From Acanthosepion lycidas (Eukaryota > Mollusca > Cephalopoda > Sepiida > Sepiidae), in assembly GCA_963932145.1 (NCBI GenBank), contig OZ010571.1, positions 152,136,937-152,200,936 of the forward strand: 64,000 bases of DNA. Reading direction: 5' to 3'. Under the pieces are notes generated by a model, which saw only the letters and a program-made list of their open reading frames with translations, was not told the origin of the DNA and did no database searches. The position numbers and the translations under genes are program-made. Positions within the stretch are counted from its first letter, which is position 1, and the number at the start of each line of letters is the position of its first letter. Positions 12,346-24,055 of this stretch are shown here, one piece after another.

Positions 12346-12488
12346 TAGATGATAAAATGTGTTGTTGCTAATTTTAATATGAATATGTATTTTTCATATT
12401 TTTTTAGTGTTGCATTAATTGTCATTTTTCTGCAAAATTGTATTATTGCTCATTTTATTATAAAAATGTATTCTTGATTTTTTGTGTT
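12346..12488 (+). repeat. Family M middle module
   Basis: GATGATAAAATGTG, TTTTTTAGTGTTGCATTAATTG and TATAAAAATGTATTC match 11055-11165. It is in plus orientation, opposite to the array that follows it. Confidence 0.7.
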
Positions 12489-13038
12489 CAAAATATTTAG
12501 ATTTCGACATCAAATAACCCATAGAGGTTGATATGCCGCTAAACAAAATCAACCAAACCAAACCAATCAAAATATTTTGATTTCGGCATCAAATAACCCA
12601 TAGAGGTTGATATGACGCTAAACAAAATCAACCAAACCAAACCAATCAAAATATTTTGATTTCGACATCAAATAACCCATAGAGGTTGGTATGCCGCTAA
12701 ACAAAATCAACCAAACCAAACCAATCAAAATATTTAGATTTCGACATCAAATAACCCATAGAGGTTGATATGCCGCTAAACAAAATCAACCAAACCAAAC
12801 CAATCAAAATATTTTGATTTCGGCATCAAATAACCCATAGAGGTTGATATGACGCTAAACAAAATCAACCAAACCAAACCAATCAAAATATTTTGATTTC
12901 GACATCAAATAACCCATAGAGGTTGATATGACGCTAAACAAAATCAACCAAACCAAACCAAACCATTCAAAATATTTAGATTTTTTCATGAAATAACCCA
13001 TAGAGGTTGATATGCAGCTAAGCAAAATCAACCAACCA
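12489..13038 (-). repeat. Family M, 79-bp tandem array (about 7 units)
   Basis: Near-identical units of 79 bases with ATCAAATAACCCATAGAGG, TTGATATGCCGCTAAACA and ATCAACCAAACCAAACC. They are much more alike than the units at 10.7 kb, so the expansion here is recent. Confidence 0.95.
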
Positions 13039-14944
13039 ACAACATGATACGATGTGCAGAGTGTTTCTGGAAGAATTACAAAATGGTGCTGTTCTGCCAA
13101 AGAATCCGATACGATGTGTGAAGAATCAATCCAGTCAATGTGAATGCGTCGAATCAATTAGCTAACTAAATTGCCCATCAGTTCCGACCAATTGACCATA
13201 CAGGAACGTTTCTGTTCATGCATGCGTATTAAGGCCCCTTCTGGTTGGTTAACAAATGACATCAAGTCTGTGGAACCGGTTCTCGTGGTATTCAAAATGG
13301 CTGTATACGTTTCGCACATTTAATTAACAGGGCTTTTTATTGCTTTCAAATAAAACCTGATGTTGAATAATGACAAAAAATTGATTAATTAACTCCAGCT
13401 TCAGAGACGACAGGCCTTGACAGTAACACAGGCTCTTGATGACGACACCATCGGATGCATAGCGAGATATGAAAACAGCCATCTGCCCAGACGCCGGAAG
13501 TAGTTATCCATATATGAAAATCAAGTGTTGTGTTCCAATCAGAAAGATAAATATTTCACTCCTTTTGAGAAACACCTGGAATCTTCTCATGAAAAAGGAA
13601 GTGTTGTTTTTATTTTTTCTATGTTCCAATCTTATATACTCGCTTGAGGCGGATTTTTTTTTATTTTTTTACATTTTAGAGAAAGCCAACTGTGCTTATT
13701 ATTTTTCTGACAGCCAACATTCCATATTTGATTGCGAACAAAACCTCCAGCCTCTACCTGTTCTCGGCATCTCCTTAGTCTTGCTTCTCGAATAAATGGG
13801 ATCCAAATAAAGTACGCGGGAGATCTCTTAACTTTCAAAATTTTAATTAGCGTATCACCCCGGTTATTGAAGAGCAAAAATTATTTTGTTTATTCTGCAC
13901 TCTGGAAAGAACGGTGTGGATACGCTTATCAATATTTCTTCCTTTTTTTTTGTAATTAAGACTACCCACGCATTTTATTTGAACATCCGTTTCCGGCAAG
14001 AATAATATATATGATGGAGTTCGTCTAATTAGTTTTGTTTGCACGATATTTGGCTGTTAATCTGTGCATGGGATGTGTGTGTAGCGCGAAGGTCATCGGC
14101 GCTGAAAGTTGGATCGTCTAGCTGAGTTGAAATTCCAACCAAATACCATAAGAAAAACCCCTAATCCAACTCTTCTCTCATATATGGATTAAACTGCGTG
14201 GCAAACAATCTAAAAGAAGGAAAATTATAATTCCAAAAACTACAAAGAAGGCCATAATAAACAACACTATTCTCTTTCCCAAGAAAATGGTATCTGTGGA
14301 GAGCTTTCTGTGTGTATGTGCGTGTACATGAGAGAAAGCTATTGTGTTTGTACTTGCTTGTATGAGTGTGCATGCATGCTTATTTGCGTCTATTAGTTTT
14401 GTGTGTGTGCGTGCGTGCGTGTACGTGTGTGTCCTCACGCGCGCCTGTATAAGAATATTTATGTTTACGCAAATCTTTGAAAATTTATGGGATTCACCTA
14501 TTTCACAAACTGTAAGCAAACATCAGATTTTATTTATGGTCGGACTGAGAACTGTTCAGCACCCCCTCATTGCATGTGCGCGTAAATTGTAAGAGGGTAT
14601 GTTAACTAGTGTTAGTACATGCATTGGGACTTGTTGCTGCAGATGTGTTTGCATGTGTGTTTGTATGCAAGCATTTGTATGTATGTGTGTCTAGATGTAT
14701 ATGCGCGCATGTGAGAGTAGTAAATAAACGTGCCATCTGAGATAGACATGTTGTTGGGAATTTTTCAACTTATAAAACAAGTTATAAATTAAGGGTGCCG
14801 GTTCGAATAAACGCTCCGCCAGGAATTTTCATGGAAGTTAAGTAATCGTGTCGCAGAGAAAATTATCTAAGAAATAAGGAACGTGCTGTATCAGACAACC
14901 AACCTATACATAGGGAGGGGATTGAAATGAATAATTTAATCCTG
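13039..14944. other. Unassigned DNA with GT/GCGT-rich patches
   Basis: No recognised gene. Impure TG and GCGT runs near 14400-14445 and 14640-14710. Overlapping frames near 13470-13960 are chance. Confidence 0.5.
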
Positions 14945-15425
14945 CTGGCACTTGACGTCCTGGGTAAGACGTTGAACTACATCCGCGTCCTGGGTAAGAC
15001 GTCCAGTAGCAAGAACTCTGATGAGGAGGTTTTGAGGAGCATGGAGCCACCTCTTAATTGCTGGTGTTCCTAGGTTCACCCTGACCCGGGGTGGTAGCAC
15101 CTGTTAGGGTCCAAGCTATGGGAAAATACTTAACTATGACCAGCAATACTTTTTTGAAAAAATTATTACCAGCAAAACAATTTTGAAGGAAATATATTAC
15201 CAGAAACAGATTTTTGACAAAACAAAATATTACCAGCAATAAAATTTTTTGTCAGCTTAAATATCCCATTGAGGTTGATATTCCGTAAAACAAAATAAAC
15301 CAAACCCATCTCAACCAAAGAATATATACTCTATTCACACGAATCTATCTTAAAAATTTTGTCGGCATTAAATAGCCCATTGAGGATGATATGCCGTTAA
15401 ACAAAATAAACCAAACCAAACCTGC
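14945..15425 (-). repeat. Family M, near complete copy
   Basis: Read on the minus strand: two diverged left modules (with AACCTCAATGGG), a run of about 30-base units carrying CTGGTAATA, the central block CCCATAGCTTGGACCCTAAC to GGGTGGTAGC, and the right module twice (CGTCCTGGGTAAGACG on the plus strand). It shows the order of all modules. Confidence 0.8.
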
Positions 15426-15574
15426 TAGTACTTGTATTTGGTAAACTAGTGTTGTACAGGATATATTTTCTTTTAGGACCTGTCAGAGAAACGAATTAAA
15501 AATAAAAAATATTGTAATCAAAATCATGAATAATATTTTATGTTCAAAAGTATCTATTTATACTAATTACATCA

Positions 15575-15790
15575 TGCGAGCTATTGTCCTCGTTTTTATT
15601 AGGATATTCACGACGTTTCGGAGGTTTTAGGTTCGAACATTCTTCAGGTGATATACGTTGCTAGGTCGGAGCGTACAACGGCCGAAATGTCGTGAATATG
15701 ACAATAAAGATGAGGACAGCATCCCGAATGGTGTAAATAGTCTAAATAGTTACAGTACCTCATCTCAGAAATATAGACAGATGTTTAAAA
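15575..15790. repeat. SINE B 3' modules, inverted pair
   Basis: A minus-strand 3' module (ACGACGTTTCGGAGG) is followed by a plus-strand one (CGGAGCGTACAACGGCC, ATGAGGACAGCATCCCGAAT). The two halves can pair as a hairpin. Confidence 0.65.
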
Positions 15791-15894
15791 GTATACTCCT
15801 GTGTCAAATACAAAATGTCTTCTGAAATAGTCACGCCGGTAGTAATTTTTTTTTTAAGAAAAAGATAAACATACCGTTTCAAATAAACTTCTTT

Positions 15895-16330
15895 TTTTAG
15901 TATCTGTCTCTATTTATGAGATGAGGTATTATGTACACTATTTACATTATTCGGACTATTCCCATATTTATCACAACGTTTCAGCCGTCGTACGCTCCGG
16001 TCTTCTTTAGTATCTGTCTCTATTTATGAGATGAGGTATTATGTACACTATTTACATTATTCGGACTATTCCCATATTTATCACAACGTTTCTGCCGTTG
16101 TACGCTCCGGCCTTCTTCAGGTGGTTAGAATGTCGAACTGATCCCTTTAATTCGTTCACTGGGGTAGACTGTTCTAGTTCCACGTGCTATGTCTAATGGA
16201 TGTCAGTTATCAGTTATCTCTTGTTAATTCCTCTCTGCAAGTTCTACACTACCTTAACCGGGTATTGAACTCACAATTCTTTGGGTCCTGTCTGGATCTA
16301 ACCAACGCCTTTAATTACTGTGTCATGTGT
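15895..16330 (-). repeat. SINE B, minus copy with duplicated 3' module
   Basis: The 3' module (TATCTGTCTCTATTTATGAG to CGCTCCGGTCTTC) occurs twice at a 110-base period, followed by the body up to the box B-like GGTATTGAACTC and into the head. The same kind of tail duplication is seen at 9.4 kb. Confidence 0.85.
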
Positions 16331-16332
16331 CC

Positions 16333-16580
16333 TAAAGAGGACCCGAAGAGTTGTGAGTTCAATACCTGGTTAAGGCAGTGGAGAACTTGGGGAGGGGAAT
16401 TAAGAGGAGATAACTGATAACTGACATCCATTAGAAATTGCACGTAGAACTAGAAATGTAAATAAAGGGTTCAGCTTGACATTCCAACCACCTGAAGAAA
16501 GCCGGAGCGTACAACAGCAGAAACGTTGTGATAAATATGGCAACAAAGATGAGGAGAATAGTCCGAATAAAGTAAATAGT
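16333..16580 (+). repeat. SINE B, plus copy facing the previous one
   Basis: Begins near the box B region (GAGTTCAATACCTGG) and runs to the 3' end. With 15895-16330 it forms a head-to-head inverted pair with arms of about 245 bases. Confidence 0.85.
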
Positions 16581-16584
16581 GTTT

Positions 16585-18640
16585 TTTTTTATTATTATTA
16601 TTGAATTTAATAAACAAAATAATCATGCCGCTGAGAAAATTATTTGAAAAACAATGAGCATGTGGTACAAAATAAATATCGTGCCGGGAGGAGATTAAAT
16701 AAAAACAATTTATTCGTCCCGGCACTGATATTTGGTGAACAAGCGTATGTGTATGAAGGTGTGTTTTTGTGCATGTGTATATGGGTATATGTGCGTTTAG
16801 GATGTTTATATGTCAGAGAATATGTATATGCATATGTGTGTTTGTGGGTATATTTGCTTGCCATAAGAAAACTGCATTTTGTATATATTCCTGTACGTTA
16901 ATTTATGCATGTACATGTGCGTGTGTGTCTGTTTGAATGTTTGTGTGAGTACACACACGCATGCATCTATGATCACATTCTGTAGTCAACTGGTGTTAAG
17001 ATAAAAGCAAATGGCGGCTCCATTTTAATAAATGAAGAGTAGGACAAGAAAATCAATAAAACATCAAGTCAAAATTAGTCTCGCGGGAATTAACAGAAAG
17101 TCGAGCATTAAAAAAACGATAATTGTTTGTCGACTGAACAATATTATCTTTTAAGAACTAATTGCAGGTACTACCATAAGTACAGGAAGTCACGTGGCAA
17201 CTACCAAATTCTCATCTTTTGAAAACCCAAAGAAAGATCGACCGTTTGTCTTTTAACGAAACCCCAGTATGGAGACGCGGCAGACAATTGCTGATGTTTG
17301 CGCAAACTCAACAAGAATCTATTATTTTCTAATTGCTACTCTCATGTGAATATTATTTAACTTTCATAGGAATTGATATGCTGGTCATATTTTTATAAAA
17401 ATACATGATGCTCAGCACAAAACTATGGTTTTTAAATTTAACAAGTTCCTTGATTCTTACTTTTAAACGAATTATAATAACGTCCCTTTTTTCTAACCGT
17501 ATTGCTTCTGACAATATTTGTCTACGACCAATACAGAGACTGTCTGTAGGTAACTGTTTTTTTTCAGTGTCTAATGATCTTTTTTTTTTATTCTAAAGTT
17601 CATTTAATACATGAGAGCCATTCAAGGTAGAGTGCTACTGTTAAAATTGTTATGATGAATGAGATGTTCTATAAGTAAAAGAGGAGGTGGTAGGAAGTGA
17701 ATAAACGGATAAGTAACGAGTAAACGTTGACATGGAAAGGTTAAAATTGTTATGTTCAGGGAAGCACTCATGCGATCGCCAGTTCCACAAAGTAGCTGTT
17801 CTAGGAAATATGCTGAGTGAGGGGAACTTTCTCCTTATATTTAGAAATGAGGGAAATCATGGTCATTCAACTCCGTGAAAGTAACATGGTATGTCCAAGT
17901 TACGAAGGTCATGACAGAAAGAATGGCGTTTATTTTAATATTTTCCATGGAAATAATGGGAGAGTAACGGTGGTTTTGTGACGTTGCCTCGGTGGAAAGG
18001 AGGCTGCTGAGTAGAGAATAAATTCCCTCATCCCAAAAGAAAGCGTAAAGGAGTGTTTTGAAGATTGGAAAGCAAGGATTGAACAGTTCCAGACCAAATA
18101 TGAGCTAAATTATTTACGGGTTCAATTCGCGTAGAAATCATTCTAATTTCTGAATTTTAACAGGTGAAAGACCAAAAAAACAACAGAAACTTCTCATATG
18201 TAATATGCTAAATTTAGATTAGTCTGGCATAAGGCCATAAGATTACGGATTCCAGTGAAGACCGGACTCGTTACAAATTAGTAATTGCCTACAAAATATG
18301 ACGATAAACCCAGAAATGTTGTTATACATTTTTCTTACACTTGCTTCGAGATTTAAGTAATTTCGTCTGGTGCAAGGCCACAAAAGTGAAGTTATCAACA
18401 AGTATCGAACTCACGGCGCCGAAAGCGTCCGACAATACTGTTATACTTCCGCTTTACCATCATCATCATCGTCTGTCCCTGAGCAGTCCCCTAAACGTAT
18501 CCGGGTTGAAAGCCAGTGAGAAAAACATTCTGTATAGTGTATCTTGGACATCTCTCTCCTCAACGTCCTCCAACTTGAGGGCTCGTCTTTGCCACAGACA
18601 CGTAACCATTTATTTGATCGGTAGGGAATCACCTAGTTCA
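16585..18640. other. Unassigned DNA
   Basis: Nothing firm. Near 18219 and 18366 short phrases (TCTGGCATAAGGCCA, TCTGGTGCAAGGCCAC) resemble part of a widespread cephalopod repeat from memory. The minus strand at 18490-18610 has a plausible but unplaced open stretch (EDVEERDVQDTLYRMF). Confidence 0.4.
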
Positions 18641-18644
18641 TTGG

Positions 18645-19345
18645 TTGTTAGGTTGATTTTGTTTAATGGCATATCAACATCCCTATGGGTTATTTAATGC
18701 CGAAATCTAAATATTTTGAACACAATTTTATGCCTTCAACTACAGATATTTTGTACATAATTTTAGTATGGCTAAAATAACTAATGTGATTTCAGGCATT
18801 ACTGTAAATCAGTTGGTAAATGTTTTCCGTGAAAAGCAAAATCGTATTATCCTTTGTATTGGTAATTATGGAGGACATATGTAAACTTAAATAAAATTTA
18901 ATAAAACCTTAAAAAAATATAGATTTACTTCTTTCTAATCCTTTTTTACAAATTATTTCTATCGCAAATGCAAATAGTTATAATTTTTTAAAATGCACAC
19001 CCTGTATATTTTCATACATTTTTAGTGTTGCATTGATTGTTATTTCTCTATAAGAATGGTTTTGTTGGTCATTTTGCTGTAAAATGTATTGGTGGTCATT
19101 TTGCATTAAAAATATATTATTAATTTTAATATAAATATGTACTGTTGGTAGTTTTTTTATATAAAAATGTATTGCTGGTGTTTTTACTATAAAATGTACT
19201 TTTATACTTTCATCTTCTTTGGAGGATTACTATTTGTCCATAGCTGCGATCCTAAAAGATGCTATCATCACCCTTGGTCAGTGTGGACCTGGGAGCAACA
19301 GAAATTAGTAGGTGTTTCCACGCTCCTTAAATCTCCAGTCTCCCG
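18645..19345 (+). repeat. Family M copy, interrupted by a MITE
   Basis: Left module (TTGATTTTGTTTAATGGC, ATGGGTTATTTAATGCCG), then an insertion at 18765-19004, then TTTTTAGTGTTGCATTGATTG, about 30-base units with TGTATTGGTGGTCATTTT, and the central block to TTTCCACGCTCC. Confidence 0.8.
18765..19004 (-). mobile_element. GTGTCC MITE, third copy, truncated
   Basis: Matches the MITEs at 29262 and 59511 in reverse. It keeps the transposase tail (GCATTACTGTAAATCAGTTG) and the right end ATGCACACCCTGT, and lacks the other end. It is nested in family M. Confidence 0.75.
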
Positions 19346-19894
19346 ATCTTTTGATGACGTACGTCGATTCAGCGAGCTTAGCTTTGCAGCTATTGCTTCA
19401 CGCGTTGATATTTACGTGTATAATATTAGTACAGCACAGACCCAAAAGAATGGAGCATCAGACTCACTACGCCAGCAAATACCCAGGGGAATGTCTTGCA
19501 AAACAGCCCAAGATATTAACACAAGCTTAGTCTGACGCAAGGCCAACAAGAAAGAGCCACACAGTGAGGATAGATCTCACTACACTGGCAAGGTCACCGT
19601 AATTGTCAATCATTGCTTAATTGCTAATAACATGAAGATTTTATTTGTGATATATTATATCCACTAAGGTTCTTTCTTTCACACACTGAAAAAACTCCTG
19701 CGACGTCTATAGTAAGAATTTGGATTCAAATTTGAAATCTATAAACCTATTCGAGTGGAGTCCAGGGACTATGTAAAATATATTCCCTCACAATTATTTT
19801 TCCAACATATTTTCTGATAAAATTTGAGTACGCTCCGTATGAGATAGCGACATTATGCCGCCAAATGTAGAACAAATTCCATTGAATCTCTTCT
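19346..19894. other. Unassigned DNA
   Basis: The plus frame at 19167-19535 crosses from family M into here and is chance. The phrase TAGTCTGACGCAAGGCCA at 19529 recalls a cephalopod repeat. Confidence 0.4.
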
Positions 19895-20410
19895 ACTCTT
19901 CTGGTTTGGTTTGATTTGTTTTGTTTTACGGCATATCAACCTCAATGTGGATCATTCAATGCCGACAACTTTTTTTTCCTGGTAACATTCTTGTTTTGCC
20001 AAAAATCCATTTCTGTTAATATTTTTTCCTCGAAAATGTACAGCTGGTATTATTATTTTTTTCAAAAATGTATAGCTGGTAATATTTTTTTTTTTTCAAA
20101 AACGTATAGCCGGCAACACTATTCCTTCAAAAACGTATAGTTGGTAATATTATTTTTTTCAAAAACGTATAGCTGGTAATATAATTTTTTCAAAAACGTA
20201 TAGCTGGTAATATTTTTTTTTTTTTTCTAAAAATGTATAGCTGGTAATATTTTTTTTTCAAAAACGTACAGCTGGCAACATTATTTTTTCAAAAACGTAT
20301 TATCAGAAGTCTTGCTATTGGACGCAGTTTATCGTCATACCCAGGACGCGGATGTGTTTATCGTCATACCCAGGACGCGGATGTGTTTATCGTCATACCC
20401 AGGACGCTAC
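19895..20410 (+). repeat. Family M copy with about ten middle units
   Basis: Left module (TTTTACGGCATATCAACC), then tandem units of about 30 bases with AAAAACGTATAGCTGGTAAT (19985-20310), then three right modules TTTATCGTCATACCCAGGAC at a period of about 28 bases. Confidence 0.9.
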
Positions 20411-20759
20411 TCTTCTGGTATAAAATAGTTCCAACGTATAAAGAAATGTATATTTCCCTAAACGCGTTAATTCTTTTACATTTCTCTGTCGTTATATTGG
20501 AAATATTTTAACGAAACAATATGCGAAAACATTACTAAAGAATTACTGATAACCTTCCGTCATGTCTATTTTCTTCTGGCTTTAACTTTGTTACGGCAAT
20601 GAAGATATGTTAATTCTATTTGCTTTATAATCAAATTACTCAAAAAGATTTAGTGACACTCGCAACACCTGTTGCATATTTAAACGTGTAGATTTTTAAA
20701 TAAATATAAAGCAGCCCGCAAAGGTAAAGGGGAAGCCTGAGTATAAGCTTTCCTCCTAA
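20411..20759. other. Unassigned DNA
   Basis: Nothing recognised. Confidence 0.5.
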
Positions 20760-20965
20760 AGTTTCTTATCACTTAAGAGTATAGGTCATCATGGCTCCCC
20801 ACAGCGTCCTTGGCCCTTTTCATTAATATGCATTGCCATGGACTTTTTTTGAGAAAATAGTGGAGTGGTTTTCCGCTGCCTTCTCCATGGTTTTTGAATT
20901 CAAAGTTGTCCTAAACATCTAGCGACCCAGAACTGGAGATTTCAGCCTTATTTAGATTTTCAGTT
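20760..20965 (-). repeat. Possible SINE S fragment
   Basis: CCTTCTCCATGGTTTTTGAA and TTCAAAGTTGTCCT resemble the body of SINE S at 35.93 kb (TTTTGAATTCAGAGTTGTCC). Only this part is alike. Confidence 0.4.
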
Positions 20966-21117
20966 ATTGAAAAAACATAGATTGGGGTGAAAGAAACTGG
21001 TCCATGCCTTTTTACAAGAGTATAAATTTGAAGTGAACGTAAACTAGAGTTTGAATTCGGTTTCCCGATTCCATGGCTCTCCACAGTTTCCTCTTCTTTA
21101 TAGCTCTAGTTAAGGCT

Positions 21118-21772
21118 TGTCTTTTTACCATAACGTGCCGATCCGTGTTCTACTAAGCATTTACACAGGATTACTAGGCAGGTTATTTGCTACTTTCTTT
21201 TGTCTCTCTTGCCTTCAATTTGTCCTGTGAGTGTCACATTCTTCAAGCCAACTTTCCTGATTATGTGCCTTATAAATTTCAACTGTTTGTTTCTGATTCT
21301 AAAAATATACGTCCTTTTTTGTTTCCATCTTGCCTAAAATGTCATCGTTACTCACATATTAAGCCAATGGTGTCCTCAGCATTCTTCAGTAGAAACACAT
21401 TTCTAGAAATTCGGATTAGGGATTGAGGAAGACATCTTTTAATTTTCCAATGGACGTTCAAGTTTCGGTTTTATTTTTCCCATCCTCTGTTAAAACAATT
21501 CCCAGATTTTTAAATGTTCGTACTTGATTCGTGTTGGCATCTCCAATTTGTAGTTCCTCTTTCTGACAACCATGCATTCTGATTGATGCTTAGTCCTTTC
21601 TTCTCACTTTCCTTTACTACCTTCTGTAGGGGCTCCGACAATTTCCCTTGTGTCTTCTATCGTCACTGTGCCATTTGCATATCTTATGTTGTTAAGTCTG
21701 TGCTTGCCAATAATAAACCCTTTTATTTCTCTCAAGATCGCCTCGCTGTTAAGGTCGAATAAATTCTCTACA
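21118..21772 (-). pseudogene. LINE reverse transcriptase, 3' piece
   Basis: Minus strand. From right to left it encodes a worn catalytic region (RYANGT in place of YADDT, near 21680), then the linker before and after it, then the C-terminal tail KQLKFIRHIIRKVG and LTGQIEGKRDK near 21200-21260. The tail is typical of an endonuclease/reverse-transcriptase LINE widespread in invertebrates; I recognise the family but not its clade (RTE-like or related). It shifts frame several times. The same LINE supplies the pieces at 42.1, 45.3, 52.1-54.5, 55.4 and 60.1 kb. Confidence 0.75.
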
Positions 21773-21773
21773 C

Positions 21774-21957
21774 AATGAATAACAATGTGTAGTGGATGCT
21801 GAAAAATATACGATGGGAGCTGGTAAGAATGTGCGTGTTATTGAAAATTGTCTGCCCCAACTTCTGAGCATGTGAGCGACCCAGCTGCGCCTGATATGTT
21901 TGCTCGCAGGAAAGAACCGTATTGTAGATAGGCATACAAGCCTCCACCATAGAGGGA
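21774..21957 (-). repeat. Family I repeat, left inverted copy
   Basis: About 185 bases with CAGGCGCAGCTGGGTCG (on the minus strand) and GTTATTCATTGTGTAGAGAA. The partner at 23487-23703 is in the opposite orientation. Confidence 0.8.
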
Positions 21958-22326
21958 ATAGTCAAAATAAGCTTGTCAGTACACAGCTGGTATAATTTTG
22001 AAACTGTAAATTCTTTCCTCGAGAATATAAGTCCTGAATAATCACTCGAACGCCCAACCACCCTCCTAAATTTAAACGCCGTCTCAGATCAAATTGACGT
22101 TTAAATCAATCTGCCAGGATTAACCCGTTCTAATAGCTTCTGTTCACTGGGGATTTAAATTTAACTTGATTTACTTTCTAACTTCCGATTTCCTAACTTC
22201 AGCCATAACAACTCTTTGATATCGAATAAAATTCCAATTAATTCATTTATAAACTCGGGAATATTGCAACGCTCAGTGATATAAACAAATATTTAAATAT
22301 CTATATTGAGGAACGGTAACTAATGG

Positions 22327-22379
<53 letters not shown>
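22327..22379. repeat. (AAT)n microsatellite
   Basis: About seventeen AAT units. Confidence 0.97.
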
Positions 22380-22649
22380 TCAATTGCGAACAGAAAACTG
22401 AGTATCACGTGACTACTCAAGTAATCGTCTTATGAAATGCGACAAAACACATTTTGATTCTCCTCCGATAAGCCATCAGTGAGAGAATTAACAAACGTTT
22501 ACTAAAATCCTATCCGCTGCCATCAGAAGATGTGAAGCAATATGATGTGAATTGATCTAAGACACTGAAGGAGGTGAAAATGAATAATCAATGAACACAT
22601 AAAGATTTCTTCTCTCTATATAGCACCTGATAAAATAGTCGTTAACATA

Positions 22650-23010
22650 CACCCTTGTGCAAATTAATTGAAACAAAATGAATAATTACTTTATTATTTA
22701 CGTTTTTCGAATTTTTTCAATGAAACATGACCAAGTGCACATGTTAGTACTTCGTATGTCCATTCCACGAAGCCGTTCCTTGCAGACTGACCACAGATTC
22801 CCGATTGGACTTAAATCAGGAGAGTTTCCGGGCCAGTCTATAGTACTTTGATTTGCCCACTCGTAAGGCTCGTCAATGTGCTAATGCAGCGTTACAATTT
22901 TCGTACGCTTCCTTGGGGTAACAACGTCCATTGTACACAATGGACAACTAATGGACAGTCAAGACAATAGTGTCTGAGCGTGATGAAAATCTGATGCAAT
23001 CACAGATGAC
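22650..23010 (-). mobile_element. Tc1-like transposon fragment
   Basis: Begins with an end-like CACCCTTGTGCAAATTAATT at 22652. The minus strand at 22745-22862 reads WPGNSPDLSPIGNLW, the hallmark of the third catalytic block of Tc1 transposases (usually NPIENLW). The catalytic Glu is Gly here, so the copy is dead. The rest of the transposase is not recognisable. Confidence 0.75.
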
Positions 23011-23486
23011 GCAATATTTTTCAAGACCAAACAAATTTCATCACACAATTCGAAAATAGATTCATATTACTACCCACCACTACAAATGACTCGATTACAC
23101 CCTGTCACTCCAGTGGGTCTAAAACTGGCCGTATGGTGGAAGAAAGGAGACTAATTAAGTTGAACAAAGGTGAAGTGGCACGGTAACAATGACAATAAAA
23201 AGCAGCAAAGTGAAATAATGCTTCTGAAATATTTCAGTAAAGAGAGACATTTACTCTGACCTTTTAATAATCTACTGGACAGGCAATTTGTGTCTCGTTT
23301 TCACGATTCTACAATACAACGTAATTGGTGACCATAGAATATTATCGAAGTGCCTTTTAAATGAAAACACGATACTTAATCACTCTTGAGTAACATTACA
23401 ATTCCGAACTTTATTAGTTATTGTCGGTTAGTTGGTGTTTGACCCATTTTAAATGTGGACTCTACCTTATCGTATCGATGTATGAT
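23011..23486. other. Unassigned DNA
   Basis: Nothing recognised; may hold the decayed remainder of the Tc1 element. Confidence 0.4.
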
Positions 23487-23703
23487 ACATCCTTCCCTCT
23501 ATGGTGGATACTTGTATGCCTATCTGCAATAGGGTTCTTTCCTGCGCGCACTCATATCAGGCGCAGCTGGGTCGATCATATGCTCACAAGATGGGGCAGA
23601 CAATTTTCAATAGAAACGCACATTCTTATCAGCATCCCATCGTATTTTTTCCAGCATCCCATTGTATCTTGTCAGCATCCATTGAACATTGTTATTCATT
23701 GTG
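23487..23703 (+). repeat. Family I repeat, right inverted copy
   Basis: CAGGCGCAGCTGGGTCG at 23559 and GTTATTCATTGTGTTGAGAA at 23690. It has an internal expansion of AGCATCCCAT-type units not present in the left copy. Confidence 0.8.
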
Positions 23704-23802
23704 TTGAGAACTTATTATTTATGACCAATGAAAATTAATGAGTATAATGGCCATCAAAATATATTCATGTTGATTGAAATTCGGAAGGTTTTCAATCGAT
23801 TT

Positions 23803-24055
23803 GGGGGCAAGTATCAAAATTGGAAGGCTGAAGAATTTTGGGAAAAGTATCAAAATTGGAAGGCTGAAGAATTTCGGAAACAAGTATCAAAATTGGAAGG
23901 ATGAAGGATTTTAAGCGCAAGTATCAAAATTGGAAGGCTGAAGAATTTTGGGAAAAAGTATCAAAATTGGAAGGCTGAAGAATTTTGGGAACAAGTATCA
24001 AAATTGGAAGGCTGAAGGATTTCGAGCGCAAGTATCAAAATTGAAAGGCTGAAAA
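23803..24055. repeat. 37-bp minisatellite (7 units)
   Basis: Units begin with GTATCAAAATTGGAAGGCTG and recur at 23811, 23847, 23884, 23921, 23958, 23995 and 24032. Two unit types alternate irregularly, ending in ATTTTGGGAAAA or ATTTCGAGCGCA. Confidence 0.95.

Noticed and set aside
15690-16540. Hammerhead call in the SINE B 3' module
   Set aside because: CTGAAGA, a 5-pair stem and GAAAC are present, but stem III and stem I pairing could not be made convincing and the residue at the cleavage position does not fit.
19167-19535. 122-residue plus-strand frame
   Set aside because: Its first part lies in the family M repeat and the rest shows no domain.
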